Assembly (NCBI RefSeq): GCF_016808095.1
Contig: NC_068976.1
Span: forward strand, 36,849,871-36,913,870
DNA from: Vigna angularis
Taxonomy: Eukaryota; Streptophyta; Magnoliopsida; Fabales; Fabaceae
Direction: 5' to 3'
Length of the DNA: 64,000 bases
Part shown: positions 1-11,055 of the stretch, in pieces
How positions within the stretch are numbered: position 1 is the first letter of the stretch
Layout of the letters: every line of letters starts with the position of its first letter
The notes under the pieces: model-generated
Database searches by the model: none
Seen by the model: only the letters and a program-made list of their open reading frames with translations
What the model was told of the DNA's origin: nothing
Made by a program: the position numbers and the translations under genes

Positions 1-524
1 CTCCTGATTTTGTTCTTGAAAACTTCTTCACAAAAAACATTACTTCTAAACACCAACATCTTCACCCATCCTTTGAAACCTAAACTCTAGTCTTTTATCT
101 CCTTATCTTCGAGGAAAGAATTTGCCTCAAAGGCTTTAACCAATTCTAATGAAGGTATACGGGGCAAGTTGTCCTTGAATCTGCATCCCTCTACCACTAT
201 AGAGCACAGTACACTACCATAAAGGCAAGAAGAAGACAAAGATTTCTAAAGACAACCACACTGGAACCACAACTCTATCTTTCCCCAAACCTTCAGAATT
301 AAGAAAGGAAAATCATCTCTGGTAAAAGTCATGAGTATGCACCCTCATTACTCCTATCAAGACGTTTTTTGTTCTCAAAACCTCCAATTAGATACAATAC
401 TATACTATCTAGACTTGGAGGAAATGATAAATTATACCATTTACACTCAATTCTTCACAAAGAAGACACGACAAGCCCTCAACTCACAAGTCATCCTAAG
501 GACAAACTGCTATGATACCATAAA
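1..524. other. Non-coding flank
   Basis: No gene or element is recognisable here. A short open frame at 331-567 has no domain-like pattern and runs across the probable boundary of the next element, so I do not call it. Confidence 0.4.
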
Positions 525-1488
525 TGTGGCATTCCAAATATATAATAACCACAATCATATAACTTAGGCGTCCACATTTCAATAAAGAGAACAGTCATAG
601 TAGAATAGTAGTTCAGTAGCTGATATTACATTTATCCACAAAAGGGCAGAACTTAAAACTTAAACTGTTTAGAGTACTTCAAAATAACACCAACTTAAAT
701 TTAGAAATCCTAAAATTACTATACTGCATCATCAGCATCCTCCAACTCTTGCTCCAAGGGAACCTCCTCAACAACATCTGCTCTCATCCAAGTGGATGAT
801 CATCGCAAAGGAAAATATACACAAGCAACACACAACAAAGAAGTAAGGGTGAGCTAGATAAACAAGCAGTAATCATATAGTTCAATCAATAAATATCATT
901 GTGCTTAGCTACATATAAAGAACAATCAAGGCATACCACTTTAAACCATGACTCAAACACTCACACGACTCATCCGGATTGGTATAACTATCGAACTATT
1001 AGTCGTCTTTGCACTTGCGTAGTTCAGCCGGCACTCCCCAACACTATGCAAGGTAAATCCCCCATCTGTCTATGTCTAAACTCTAAGACTATAGACGAGA
1101 ACCTCCCCCTACTCTCACCACTTACATTGCTCTCCTCTATTTGAGCATGAACAGTGCTTCGAGTGTAGGGATAGACATACCAGTTCAAAGCTCCATACAG
1201 ATATACAGAACAACAACAACACCTCACACATCACTTTCAATCATCTCACCCTGAGATGTCCACTTCATACTCAATTACATCATTGTAGTTCACATTCATA
1301 TGCTTTACAACTACTCAACAACACCATACATACATCGTGGTAGTTAAACAACATCAATCAATCCAAACAGAAGAAGAAAAATGAGTGAGATCCCCTCCAT
1401 GCACCAGTTTACGTTCATATATACATATATATATATATATATTATGATAACAATTTATATCATACGTTTCATATGTTAATATAATATA

Positions 1489-2051
1489 GGTTTAATCCTT
1501 TTCGACATCCCTATTTATGTACGAATGTCTCAATTGGGTCCTCGTTTTTTAAAGTGTATCAAAATGGTCCCTAATTTTGAAAATTGATATCAATTGAGTG
1601 CTTTCCGTTAAGTTGGCTGGACGGCGTTAAAAAAATTGATGAGTGGATGCTGAGATGACGAACGAACGCTCGTCCACCAGCGAACGAACGCTTGTCCACC
1701 AGCGAACGAACGCTCGTCCACCAGAGAACGAACGCTCGTCGACCTCTTACTGCTGGACGACCGTTCGTTCCACACTGGACGACCGTTCGTTCGGTGGTCG
1801 ACGAGCGTTCGTTCGCTGGTGGACGAGCGTTCGTTCGCTGGTGGACGAGCGTTCGTTCGCTGGTGGACGAGCGTTCGTTCGTCATCTCAACATCCACTCA
1901 TCAATTTTTTTAACGTCGTCCAGCCAACTTAACGGAAAGGACTCAATTGATATCAATTTTCAAAATTAGGGACCATTTTGATACACTTTAGAAAACGAGG
2001 ACCCAGTTGAGACATTCGTACATAAATAGGGATGTCGAAAAGGATTAAACC
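1489..2051. mobile_element. Foldback MITE, Mutator-type 9-bp TSD
   Basis: The two halves are near-complete reverse complements: GGTTTAATCCTTTTCGACAT at the left end is mirrored at the right end. It is flanked by identical 9-bp direct repeats TATAATATA at 1480-1488 and 2052-2060. A 9-bp duplication with long terminal inverted repeats is characteristic of Mutator-like elements. The centre holds several ~22-bp units containing GAACGAACGCTCGTCCACCA on one arm and their complement on the other. The apparent open frames across it (1571-1969) are products of this palindrome and not genes. It is inserted in the solo LTR at 525-3334. Confidence 0.85.
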
Positions 2052-2156
2052 TATAATATATATCATGCTTTCCTAACTTATATTTCCATAACATTTAATA
2101 ATATACATACATATATATGTTATGATAACAATTTATATCATACGTTTCATATGTTA

Positions 2157-2161
<5 letters not shown>

Positions 2162-2205
<44 letters not shown>
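2162..2205. repeat. (TA)n microsatellite
   Basis: About 44 bp of uninterrupted alternating T and A lie directly after a second copy of the sequence that borders the MITE on its left. Confidence 0.95.
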
Positions 2206-2209
<4 letters not shown>

Positions 2210-3334
2210 CATGGTTCTTATTTGGTAAACTACTTGTCTAATTTTCATCATAGTAGAGATCTTACTTTCCCCCAGTTGGTCATCGGAGAGGGTTCAGATG
2301 CCTGAACGCATCAGACTCACTTTCGGCGCTAGCACATATGACTAGTCACAACGTACTGGACCAGGTCAGGGCTGCTCTATGATCAGGGATGTGCCAACTC
2401 AGGTTTTTAAGTCCCCTCTATCCTACCAACAAAGAAAGGCTTTTAATAAGTTATGAATTAATTATCTAAGTTATTAAAACTGTCCTACAGTGTTTTAGAC
2501 ATCAAATACCCAACTATATATATCACTCTTCCCTTCACAGTAACCTTAAACAGTACCTGCCCATATACATGCTATCATAGAGCCCTTACTCCAAACCCTC
2601 CAACCAGAACAATTTCAACCAAAACAGATTAATTTCAACAAAGACACTTACAAACATAATTGCCACATGTACCAGTTCAACACCAAAGAATAAATTATTT
2701 AAGAATAATTCCACAGTCTTAGTTATAATTATCCAATAAAAATTAACATCGTAGAACAGCTTCACAAGAACACACCAGTTCAACATTCAACCTGCATATA
2801 TTTGTATAAAATAAATTCATACAAAAATAATTAGCTCCCCTTACTTGGAAGTTGAGCAGTACAGCTTGCTAGAATACTTTAAACAGGACCCCACACAACG
2901 GAGAACCAAACAGGACCTACAGATCACCGCATTGGTGACAGCCAACAACTCTTAGAGCTAGAATATGCCAAGGAATGAAAAGAAGAATACACAAGGCACA
3001 TGCAAGAGCAAAATCGCATGCCCTAATTTCAAGAACAGGGGAGGAAAAGGGCAAAACCACTTACCCGCTATAGAACGCGAAACCGATCGGTTCAAGTCGA
3101 AGCTCTCGACTCCGGGAACGCAAAATCACCACCTAAATGACAATGCACCGGTTCAATTTCAAGATTTGGTAGAGAGAAGACAGAGAAAGTTTAGGGCTGA
3201 AGTTTTATAGAGAGGATATGGCTTTGAAGAAAATGTGCAGAGTTTGGTAAAGTTTTCCCCCTTTAATTTAATTTCTTTTCTTTCTTATTTAATATATGCC
3301 TCTATATTTATATATATAATTACAGGTCCTTACA

Positions 3335-3597
3335 TTAAACACGTCAAACACTTCAATATCTTCCATTTTTTGCTGCACCTATTTCCATGACTGTTCTACT
3401 CTGGTTTGGACCTCCTCCTTGCGTGAATCCAGCTGGAAGTAGCATTCCATCATAATACTTTTAAAATTAATATAATTATTTATTAATTTTATTTTTTAAG
3501 TATTTTTTTTAATTTAATTGTTTTTTTATTTGACTGTTTTTTATTAAACTTAATATTTTTTTAATTATAAAACTACTTACAAAATAAAATAAAACTA
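3335..3597. other. AT-rich intergenic DNA
   Basis: Short unique stretch (to ~3460) followed by T/A-rich low-complexity DNA. No gene seen. Confidence 0.5.
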
Positions 3598-3784
3598 ATT
3601 ACAATAAAATCATAAAAATTATTAAGATTTACAATAAAATTATATAAATTATTCTTTATCATCATAAAAAATAACGTATGCTAGGTGTTTTCAGCTATTT
3701 ATAATAAATATATTATCATACCATGTTACTTTTAAATAGTAACAAATGATTTTGAAGATATTAAATTTGGGTTAGAAGAATAAA
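3598..3784 (+). repeat. Direct repeat, copy 1
   Basis: AT-rich ~187-bp block containing AATAACGTATGCTAGGTGTT. It recurs in the same orientation at 4064-4240 with a few substitutions and a small deletion. The two copies bracket the inverted-repeat arm at 3796-4047. Confidence 0.85.
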
Positions 3785-3795
3785 AATTATTTTTA

Positions 3796-4047
3796 AAGAA
3801 GAACATGGATCCACCTTATACCATTATCATGATTTGAATTCCAACACATTCGCATCACTGGAGACTTTACAGGTAAAGGTGTATAATGAAGCATTGATAA
3901 AATGCACAATGCCACCTTTTATCACTGTTGAAATTCCAAACCAAGCCAATCTTCTGCTGCGAGAAATCACTTTCGCCTATGTCAAATTATCAGGAAATGT
4001 CCATTAACTGCACCAAAACAAAACCTGACCCCATCAATTAAATCAAT
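3796..4047 (+). repeat. Inverted-repeat arm 1 (pairs with 6883-7134)
   Basis: About 250 bp that reads as the reverse complement of 6883-7134 with only a few mismatches. The plus strand is open over about 70 codons, ending at a TAA near 4006, and the same frame is open in the other arm, so both may derive from a coding exon. The predicted peptide includes ITVEIPNQANLLLREITFAY. I do not recognise its family. It is separated from the AHL gene by direct-repeat copy 2. Confidence 0.85.
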
Positions 4048-4063
4048 AAAAATTATTCAGATT

Positions 4064-4240
4064 TACAATAAAATCATAAAAATTATTAAGATTTACAATA
4101 AAATTATTCTTTATCATCATAAAAAATAACGTATGCTAGGTGTTTTCAGCTATTTATAATAAATACATTATTATACCATGTTACTTTTAAATAGTAACAA
4201 ATGATTTTGAAGATATTAAATTTGAGTTAGAAGAACATTA
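4064..4240 (+). repeat. Direct repeat, copy 2
   Basis: Second copy of the 3598-3784 block, shortened by about ten bases in its first third. Confidence 0.85.
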
Positions 4241-4925
4241 AAAATAAATATTCAAAAGTAGTTTTTATTGATGAAAAATATGTAGTCACAACAGAATATC
4301 AAGAAGGATGTTAAGCAATAATAGATAGGTAATTTTTTAAAATAAGTTTTTATTATAATAGAATCTAGGTAATTTTTTAAAATAATTTTTTATTATAATA
4401 GAATCTAGAAAGTAAGAATATTTAAAAAAATGCGGATAATTGGACGTAAACAATGATTGATGTTTGAAATAGGGAAGAAGTAGAAGTTAGAAGATGTGAG
4501 ATATAGTGATTGATAGGGTAGGGCAAAGATTTTGAATTTCTTGGAAGTAAGGGCGTGTACGGTGAGAGGAGAAAAAGGGCATATTCTTAACAGAAAAACA
4601 ACCCATCAGCCAAACACGTCCTTATCAGTTGTGTACCAGAGTAAGGTCAGATCCTCCAAGACAGAGGAACCTCCTCTCCCAAACTAACCCCATTCTCCGT
4701 CGCCCAAACATCAATCTCTGCTGTCTCATCTGTCAGCGTGGGTCCCACTCTCTCCCACCACCTTCACCATTACTCTCTCTCTCGATAAAACCCTTAACAC
4801 AACGCTTTTCTTCTCTGATCCAAAAATCCTTCTCCAACCTTCTTCACCCTTCCCAGGTTCACACAGTGCAACCTCAACGAAACACACGTGATGAGACAGT
4901 AGCTTCAGGTTTTAAGCACATCAAC
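4241..4925 (+). promoter_or_regulatory. Upstream region and 5' UTR of the AHL gene
   Basis: AT-rich DNA to ~4600, then a C/T-rich tract (4640-4890, including a CTCTCTCTC run near 4772) typical of plant 5' leaders. The reading frame is open back to an ATG at 4629, but that extension is proline/serine/leucine-rich and unlike AHL N-termini, so I treat it as untranslated. No clear TATA box was found. Confidence 0.4.
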
Positions 4926-5711
4926 ATGTTCTCAAAACTTCATCCACAGCACCAACCGTTTCAGTTCTCTCGGGAATGTCAAACATCCGAGGAGGATGAC
5001 AGCCGGAGTAACGGGGGACCCAACCTCGCGGCCCAGAAGCCCGTCTCCACAGGGGATGGAGCTACAATTGAAGTAGTGCGGAGGCCCAGGGGCCGCCCTC
5101 CGGGCTCCAAAAACAAGCCCAAGCCGCCTCTTATTATTACCCGCGAGCCAGACCCCTCCATGAGCCCCTTCATTTTAGAAATCCCCGGCGGAAACGACGT
5201 CGTGGATGCCCTAGCCCGGTTCAGCCACAGAAAGAACACGAGCCTCTGTGTCCTCAACGGTTCGGGAACAGTCGGTAACGTCACTCTCCGCCAACCCTCC
5301 GTCGCTCCCGTCGGCACTGTTACCTTCCATGGCCGCTTCGACATCCTCTCCATGTCCGCCACCTTCCTCCTCCACGCAACCCTGCCGTCGGCCTCTCCCT
5401 CTACCTTCGCCGTCTCGCTCGCCGGACCGCAGGGGCAGATCGTCGGCGGACACGTCGCTGGAGGGCTGCTCGCTGCTGGGACGGTGTTCATCGTCGCCGC
5501 GTCGTTCAACAACCCCTCCTTCCACCGGCTCTCGTCAGAGGACGACGCGCAGAATAGCTCCGCGTCCGGCGGCGGTGTCGGCGATGCGCAATCGCCGCCT
5601 GCCTCTACTGGCGGCGCGGAGAGCGGACAACTTCCGGCGGAGTCGTGTATGTACAGCTGTCACCTCCCTTCGGATGTGATTTGGGCTCCGACGGCCAGAC
5701 CACCTTTCTGA
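4926..5711 (+). CDS. AT-hook motif nuclear-localised protein, AHL17-like (clade A)
   Basis: Intronless gene for 261 residues. AHL proteins are plant nuclear proteins that bind the minor groove of AT-rich DNA and act as trimers that modulate transcription in growth and hormone control. The sequence shows a type I AT-hook (RRPRGRPPGSKNKPKPP, residues ~42-58) followed by the PPC/DUF296 domain (~69-200). In that domain GRFDILSMSATF and SLAGPQGQIVGGHVAG match the type I PPC core and AASFNNPSFHRL matches its end. The tail ends SDVIWAPTARPPF. The start MFSKL, the single AT-hook, the lack of introns and the tail all resemble Arabidopsis AHL17 as I remember it. The start chosen is the ATG in that conserved context; the upstream extension to 4629 is rejected. 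The gene is much more GC-rich than its surroundings. It is the only intact host gene in the window and sits between inverted-repeat arms. Confidence 0.93.
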   Translation: MFSKLHPQHQPFQFSRECQTSEEDDSRSNGGPNLAAQKPVSTGDGATIEVVRRPRGRPPGSKNKPKPPLIITREPDPSMSPFILEIPGGNDVVDALARFSHRKNTSLCVLNGSGTVGNVTLRQPSVAPVGTVTFHGRFDILSMSATFLLHATLPSASPSTFAVSLAGPQGQIVGGHVAGGLLAAGTVFIVAASFNNPSFHRLSSEDDAQNSSASGGGVGDAQSPPASTGGAESGQLPAESCMYSCHLPSDVIWAPTARPPF

Positions 5712-6882
5712 CTATCTTAATTCGTCGCTGTTCTGTGAATTTTGTTTCGTTAATTGTGGGCATTTTTGTTTCGCTATTTTTTTCTTTCTGGAGTTTCTTT
5801 ATTTAGTTGTAATGTTGCTGCTAGCTACTTATTTAGCTCTAGTTCTGGATAGAATACTCTGGTTTAGAGTTTTAGAATAATGCTTAATGCATGCGTTCTT
5901 ATTGTTTCGTCGTTTCTTTCTTTCTTTACATCATTTAATTCTTCAAATTTGCTAAGACTTCATTGGGTAAAACATGTTTAACCGCTGGTGAATAAACTCT
6001 CTTTCGGTACTATCTTGTTATTTTTCATATTCTGTATCCAACACATTGTATCTTACTTATGTATAAACTCTAAATCGCGTAATTAATGATCTATAAAACA
6101 TTGGAACTTTAGTTGGTGATGTTTAAAATATTACTTGAAGAAGATAAAAAAGTGATTTTTAAAGGAGGGAAATTTGTATACACTACGTGTAACGTCCAAA
6201 ATGGAACTTTCTGGTGTCTTGGACCACATTTGGATTATTAGAAGCAAAGGGTGTAATAGATTGAGAAGAAGGTTGCATAGTGAGTTACGGGGTGGTTAAG
6301 GGAAATAATGGGGGTTAATTGGTTTGAAGAGTGAGACTGGGATATGATGCATTATTGTGGGTGCAGTGTAGCAGAGGTTATTGGGAGAAGATAACGCGAT
6401 GCAAGTTGGTGACTGGTGGCACTGTGCATAGCTTTCTTGATTTGGAAAAAGTGTGGCAGTGGAGAACGTGGCAAGTGTTGTGGTTGCCTGTTTCTAACAT
6501 CAGCAGAAGTCACCTCTTGTTCCTTCTGCTTGGTTTGGTGTGGTGTGGTTTTGTATGTGTTTTTGTGTCCATCCACTACGGATAAATCCCCTCCCTCGCT
6601 TTATTTCTAGGTCTCACTGATTTATAACTCATCTCTCTGTACTTGTTTTGTCTCTTTCTTCTGATTTCATCAATATAGAGAGAGAGAACCAAAAGAAAGT
6701 AAAAGCCAAGCGTAAGTTGCAATATTGAACACTTGCTCCTCCGACTGCGCCTTTCCTTTATTGCATCGCAGTGTGGAAGCTTATTCTCAACGCTGATGGA
6801 ACTCAAAATTCCAAGATTTATGACATCAGAAGTGAGTTTGACGTGTGTATAGGTATGCATACTGGGGTCTTGTTTTGGTGAT
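5712..6882. other. AHL 3' flank and unassigned intergenic DNA
   Basis: 5712-~6100 is T-rich and is the likely 3' UTR. 6190-6880 is less AT-rich, with a transcript-leader-like look from ~6600 (a TTTATAACTC stretch, then a GAGAGAGAGA run and a short 18-codon frame starting at 6796). No recognisable product, so it is left unassigned. Confidence 0.35.
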
Positions 6883-7134
6883 GAGATTAATTGATGGGGT
6901 CAGGTTTTGTTTTGGTGCAGTTAATGGACATTTCCTGTTAATTTGACATAGGCGAAAGTGATTTCTCGCAGCAGAAGATTGGCTTGGTTTGGAATTTCAA
7001 CAGTGATAGAAGGTGGCATTGTGCATTTTATCAATGCTTCATTATACACCTTTACCTGTAAAGTCTCCAGTGATGCGAATGTGTTGGAATTCAAATCATG
7101 ATAATGGTATATGGTGGATCCATGTTCTTCTTTT
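6883..7134 (-). repeat. Inverted-repeat arm 2 (pairs with 3796-4047)
   Basis: Reverse complement of 3796-4047 with few mismatches. On the minus strand it keeps the same ~70-codon open frame. The substitutions noted (T/C and T/A) change amino acids, so there is no obvious sign of coding constraint. Confidence 0.85.
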
Positions 7135-7779
7135 TTGCCGCCATACTCTAAATAGGAAAATAACTATGATTCACTGCTCTCTTTTATGGTTTAACATTTA
7201 CTTTCAGCTTCTGCTTATTATTACTTCCCTTTCTTTAAACTATCTTTTGCATTTTGTTATCACTAAATATAGGTGCCTTAAGCCTTTTTAATAACTTCCG
7301 TTTGAATTTAGGGTTTACTTCAAATGGTTCTCTTTTTCTTTTTCCACCACTTGTTTTCAGTGTAGTATTCCTTTTTTTTTATACAATATCTTAAAATAAA
7401 TTAAATGATAGAGTATTTGTTTCCTAACAAAATTTTTAAAATATTTTTTACATTATACATTAAAAAACACTCTTCTGGCTCTCAGTTGAAGAACTTCTCT
7501 CTCTTTTAATATGCATTTCACGTGTGATTTTTCTACCTGTATTCTATCTCTCATTCATACAATATTATCTTATTTTATCTTTAAATGATAATTTTAAGTT
7601 GATGTTATTGATTATTTATATTTTTCTATCTATTTTAAATTCCTTATGTTGAATTTCTAAAATTGTTAAAGTTAAAGTAATATGATATTAACTTTAAATT
7701 ATTTATTATAATTCATAACATAACTTATATGTTGTACTATATGCAATATATCAATCGGAATTAATTGTCATTTATGGAC
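7135..7779. other. AT-rich intergenic DNA
   Basis: Long T/A-rich stretch with no coding or repeat structure that I can support. Confidence 0.5.
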
Positions 7780-8259
7780 AATTAATAGGTATTAATAGGT
7801 CAGATTGTCTTACGCTTTACAAATATACGGTATTATTCGGGTTTGATTGCCTAAAAATATATTGCACTAATGGTTAATCAACGGACTTCACTATCACAAG
7901 TCCTATAAATATACAATTGATTATGTCCAGGTACAATCATCTTTTTCTATCATAATAAAATAGTGACCTCTCTTTATGAAACATATCTAACTTGAGCGTC
8001 GGAGTGTCTTCTACAGGTCAACAACTCACCAAAGTGGATTGCATTCTCGGAAAGGATTGAAGATCAAAAGATAGTAGAGCAAGGAAGGACGACTGACCCT
8101 CAGACCAATTTAACCGAAACATTTTGGCGCCCACCGTGGGGCCGAGTGACATCCCCATGAAACTACGAGGAACCAGACGTGTAGACGTGCGCTCGGCCTC
8201 AACATTGCTACTTCGAATCAATACCAGGTTTTGCAACAAGAGTACAAAATTCCATAATA
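7780..8259 (+). mobile_element. Truncated gypsy-type LTR end with primer-binding site
   Basis: A plus-strand LTR 3' end with TATAAATA near 7905 and the LTR-end phrase GAGCGTCGGAGTGTCTTCTA near 7994. It ends ...GAAACA at 8121 and is followed at 8122 by TTTTGGCGCCCACCGTGGGG, a primer-binding-site context common in plant gypsy elements. A short frame starts at 8157 (MKLRGTRRVDVRS...) and resembles the beginning of a gag, but it is cut off by the CACTA terminus at 8260. The left boundary is uncertain. Confidence 0.6.
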
Positions 8260-8388
8260 CACTAGTGGAAAAATAGCTTTCTATGACGACCTATTATGAC
8301 GGACAAAAATTATCCATCATAATAGGTTGATCGGTGGAAGAATCGTAATAAAAGTAAGACATATTATAACGTAGTTTTGTACATCAGT
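8260..8388 (+). mobile_element. CACTA-type terminus fragment (second family)
   Basis: Starts CACTAGTGGAAAAATAGCTT, the canonical plant CACTA end, followed by short inverted motifs (CTATTATGACGG with a later CATCATAATAGG) like the sub-terminal repeats of such elements. Only about 125 bp are present before E1. No matching second end was found. Confidence 0.55.
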
Positions 8389-8786
8389 TGATAGAAGCGT
8401 TCCCAATCTTCAAAACTGGACCCGCTCCTTGAAGCAGAAAGTGCCAACGGAGTGAAAAAGTGAGCGTGAAGGAAATGCACAGTAGGTGTTTGTGAAGATG
8501 TTTGGTGCGGTTTTGGAAGTTTGTATGCAGTGGTTCTAACTCAGAACGCCTTCCAAGAGGGAAGGAAGCTAGAGGATGAGTGTGCTAAAGTGGCACAATA
8601 CCGAGAATTTGACGAAGAAGTGGCTGAAAACAATTCAACAGCATTTCACTATATCAAGTCAAGTTGAGTTTTACAATGAATCAAGCTCTCTTTTATAGAT
8701 GAAGAGAAGCTTGGAAACGTGCAAGTAAAGCTGCATATTTACAATGTGCTTGAAGCAAAGAGAAGTGTGCAGGAGACGGTAGTCAA

Positions 8787-8960
8787 CACTACTGGAAAAA
8801 TAATTATTTCCGAAGGCAAATTACCGAAGGACTTTGTGGCCTTCGGTAAATGTAGTTTACCGAAGGATTTTCCGAAGGCTTGTGTAGTATCTCTTTACCG
8901 AAGGGTATTGGCCGTCTGTAATGGACAGGAGTGATTACCGAAGGCCTATGACCGTCGGTA
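8787..8960. repeat. 5' terminal and sub-terminal repeat array of element A
   Basis: The terminal repeat is followed by about eight copies of TTACCGAAGG or its complement CCTTCGGTAA in mixed orientation. In CACTA elements such arrays bind the element's accessory DNA-binding protein. Confidence 0.85.
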
Positions 8961-9514
8961 AGTGAATGATGTATATGAAATTAGAAAGTGACACATTTCC
9001 CTCCCTCTCATTTCGCGAAAACCCCTTCTTCCCCAATATTGAGATTCTGTGCCCTTCCTCCCTCAGACGAACTGACTGTGTGGCGTGTGCAGACTTCTTC
9101 CCACCCTAACCATAACTGGGATACGATTCTTCCCCAGTCTTCCATTATAGGTGAAGTCTCCCATTCTCCCATCTCATTTTCTTTCCCTGTTACTGTTTTC
9201 GATTAGGCATCAGTGGTGGAACCTTTCTTCTTGTAGCGTTTTGCAGTGTTCTGAGCTGAGGAAGGTGGTGGGTGGTTCAGTTGAAGGCTATACCATTCTC
9301 GAGGGAGGATATTGGAGGAGGCGGCGTAGAGGAGGCGGCGCAACCAGGGGAGTGTCGCTCTGTGACAAGGTCTTCCAGTACCGCTTCAGAGGCTATCGAA
9401 GGGGCTACCGTCGAGGTAAGTTGTCATTTTCATTGATGAACTATAAAAGCTAAGAAGAATGTGTTCTGACTTTGTTCAATGTATGCCCAGAATGAGTTTG
9501 TGCAATATGATTTT
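8961..9514 (+). other. Element A 5' leader region
   Basis: Open but unrecognisable frames (8988-9206, 9151-9453), arginine/glycine-rich near the end, with a good splice donor CGAG/GTAAGTTG at ~9415. I read this as the transcribed 5' leader exon of the transposase genes, whose intron would then contain the captured host sequence. This is inference. Confidence 0.35.
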
Positions 9515-10794
9515 TTACAGAAAATATTGTTCAAAGTAGTCATTTTGATTGCTAATGCATTTTTTAGAAATAGTCCTATATAATCTAGAATATCGTGCTC
9601 GAGTTCCATCTGCAGTCCTTGCTAGGGCAAGCAATCTTAGAGCCTCGGGTAGTTCAGCAAATACTTGTTTCATTTCCTCCAAGCTCAAATTTTCCAAAAT
9701 GGACGGCCTTGGGGCAACCCTCACAATCTCACCTTCTTTAGGTTCCTGAACTCGAGCCTCGGCTTTAATGATTAGTTCTGAATTTGAGTTTGCTCCACAT
9801 TTTATTAAAAATGAGGAGGTATTACCCGTATTGAATTGAAGGACGTTCCACTGTGCCACATCAGTTCCAGACCCAGAGCCTGTATCAGTAGATGACATAC
9901 GAGAATGTGATAGGTTCTGACTGCGGTCATCTTCTTCAGGAATTGACTGCATCATAAAAGAGGTTTAGGAATCAAAAAACTCAACATAAGTCGGACATAG
10001 ACCCAATTTTACCAGAAATGCTGAGATAGAAAAGCATTTCAAATTGTTTTTATCATTTCATTCCCTACTTTTCCTTTTTGTTTCGGGTACAGCATTTCTT
10101 AAGTATATAACTGGGTTGATAACACAAACTTAGTTAACAATTTTAAAAAAATGATAAAATAGTCAAATACAGAAAAGTCAGATAAATCTTGGGAAACATA
10201 AAGAGAGACTTTTTAAAAGGTACGACAGAGTACATAAATGGTAATTTTCAGAAGGCGTCAGCTACTCCCGCACCCACCCACCCAATGGCCTTGTTCCTGT
10301 GATTATGATGAGAATGTTTTTTCCCCAGAGAAAAAGTTGTGATTTTAGTCGAAACTGAGTATGCCGAATTCAGAATGAGCATAATCTGATTCCTTCACAA
10401 CTCAAAATACAATCTAGCCATATGGAGCATCAATTTGCTTACCTCAACCACTCTGCGAGCATCTGCAATGTACCTTTGAGCACATGGATGATCAATTTCA
10501 AGAAGTGAAGACATTTGTTCTGTCAGTTTGTCTAGAGAACCAAGCACCGTTCTTTTCTTACTTTTCTCGATGGTGTTCACAGTAGAAAGTTTAGTTATAT
10601 CCTGTTCAAATTATACCATGAATTATTGAGTATTTGCTAGCACAACACCAAATTTTGAAGAACAGATTTCAAAATAAGAAAAAAGAAACCTTGACTTGCT
10701 TCAATATTCTATCAAGTGAAATAAGAGACGCTAATCTTGCATCCTCAGCAGCAGTAGAAAAATTTTGAACAGGTGAACCACCATTTTCCAAGGT
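9515..10794 (-). pseudogene. Captured fragment of a kinesin-like gene (KIN-14/KAC type)
   Basis: Three exons with intact borders on the minus strand: 10690-10794, 10443-10601 and 9515-9946, with GT/AG introns between. The joined frame reads LISLDRILKQVK, then TVNTIEKSKKRTVLGSLDKL and EIDHPCAQRYIADARRVVE, then AQWNVLQFNTGNTSSFLIKC and LPEALRLLALARTADGTRAR. I recognise this as the C-terminal region of plant KIN-14 kinesins of the chloroplast-movement type (KAC/KCA), from memory and without a search. Similarity stops after RYSRLYRT, where the frame runs into unrelated sequence and a stop. No motor domain is present. The retained introns show capture of genomic DNA and not of mRNA. Confidence 0.6.
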
Positions 10795-10890
10795 AGTGAA
10801 ATACTGAAGATAACATTAAAGCTGAGTCCTGTTTCACAATTTGGTGTGTCTGTCTCTGTTGAAGCATCTGAAGGTTCGTTATAGAGCATC

Positions 10891-11055
10891 ACCTAACCAT
10901 GTCACTTGGTAAGGGAATCACGGGAAGGATATCACAGTTGCATATCTCAATCATGAACCCATGTGGGTCATGAAAAAACAACTGATCCACTTTGATCCCG
11001 GCTTCTTCCACTCCATTTCCTCAAGCTTCTTCTCCACTACTCCCATGCTTTGACA
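10891..11055 (-). pseudogene. Captured fragment of a glyoxalase-like (VOC) gene
   Basis: Minus strand. One frame gives MGVVEKKLEEME. A second, overlapping frame gives GIKVDQLFFHDPHGFMIEIC and NCDILPVIPL. Together these match the end of plant glyoxalase I-like / vicinal-oxygen-chelate proteins, in which FFHDPDGFMIEICNC carries a metal-ligand glutamate. A frameshift/deletion between the two halves breaks the frame, so it is a remnant. Confidence 0.7.

Larger units (their letters stand above)
525..3334. mobile_element. Old solo LTR, same family as the one at 61777-63934
   Basis: The sequence starts TGTGGCATTCCAAATATATA and ends CCTTACA, matching the TGTAACATCCCAATTATTAT start and TTCTTACA end of the element at 61777-63934. 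A shared internal block follows a tract rich in 'cttgctcca' and reads 'ggatgatcatcgc...gggtgagcta' in both. The 5-bp flanks are ATAAA (520-524) and TTAAA (3335-3339), four of five matching, as expected for an old insertion. Without the MITE the length is about 2.24 kb, against 2.16 kb for the relative. I see no coding sequence. The boundaries come from this alignment by eye. Confidence 0.6.

Noticed and set aside
331..567. 78-codon frame near the left edge
   Set aside because: No family resemblance and it crosses the probable LTR boundary at 525.
4629..4925. 99-codon N-terminal extension of the AHL gene
   Set aside because: Pro/Ser/Leu-rich sequence unlike any AHL start, overlapping a C/T-rich leader. 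The family-like start MFSKL is at 4926.
4979..5679. Long frames on other strands or frames of the AHL gene (4979-5512, 5211-5525 minus; 5248-5679 plus)
   Set aside because: Shadows caused by the GC-rich codon use of the AHL gene.
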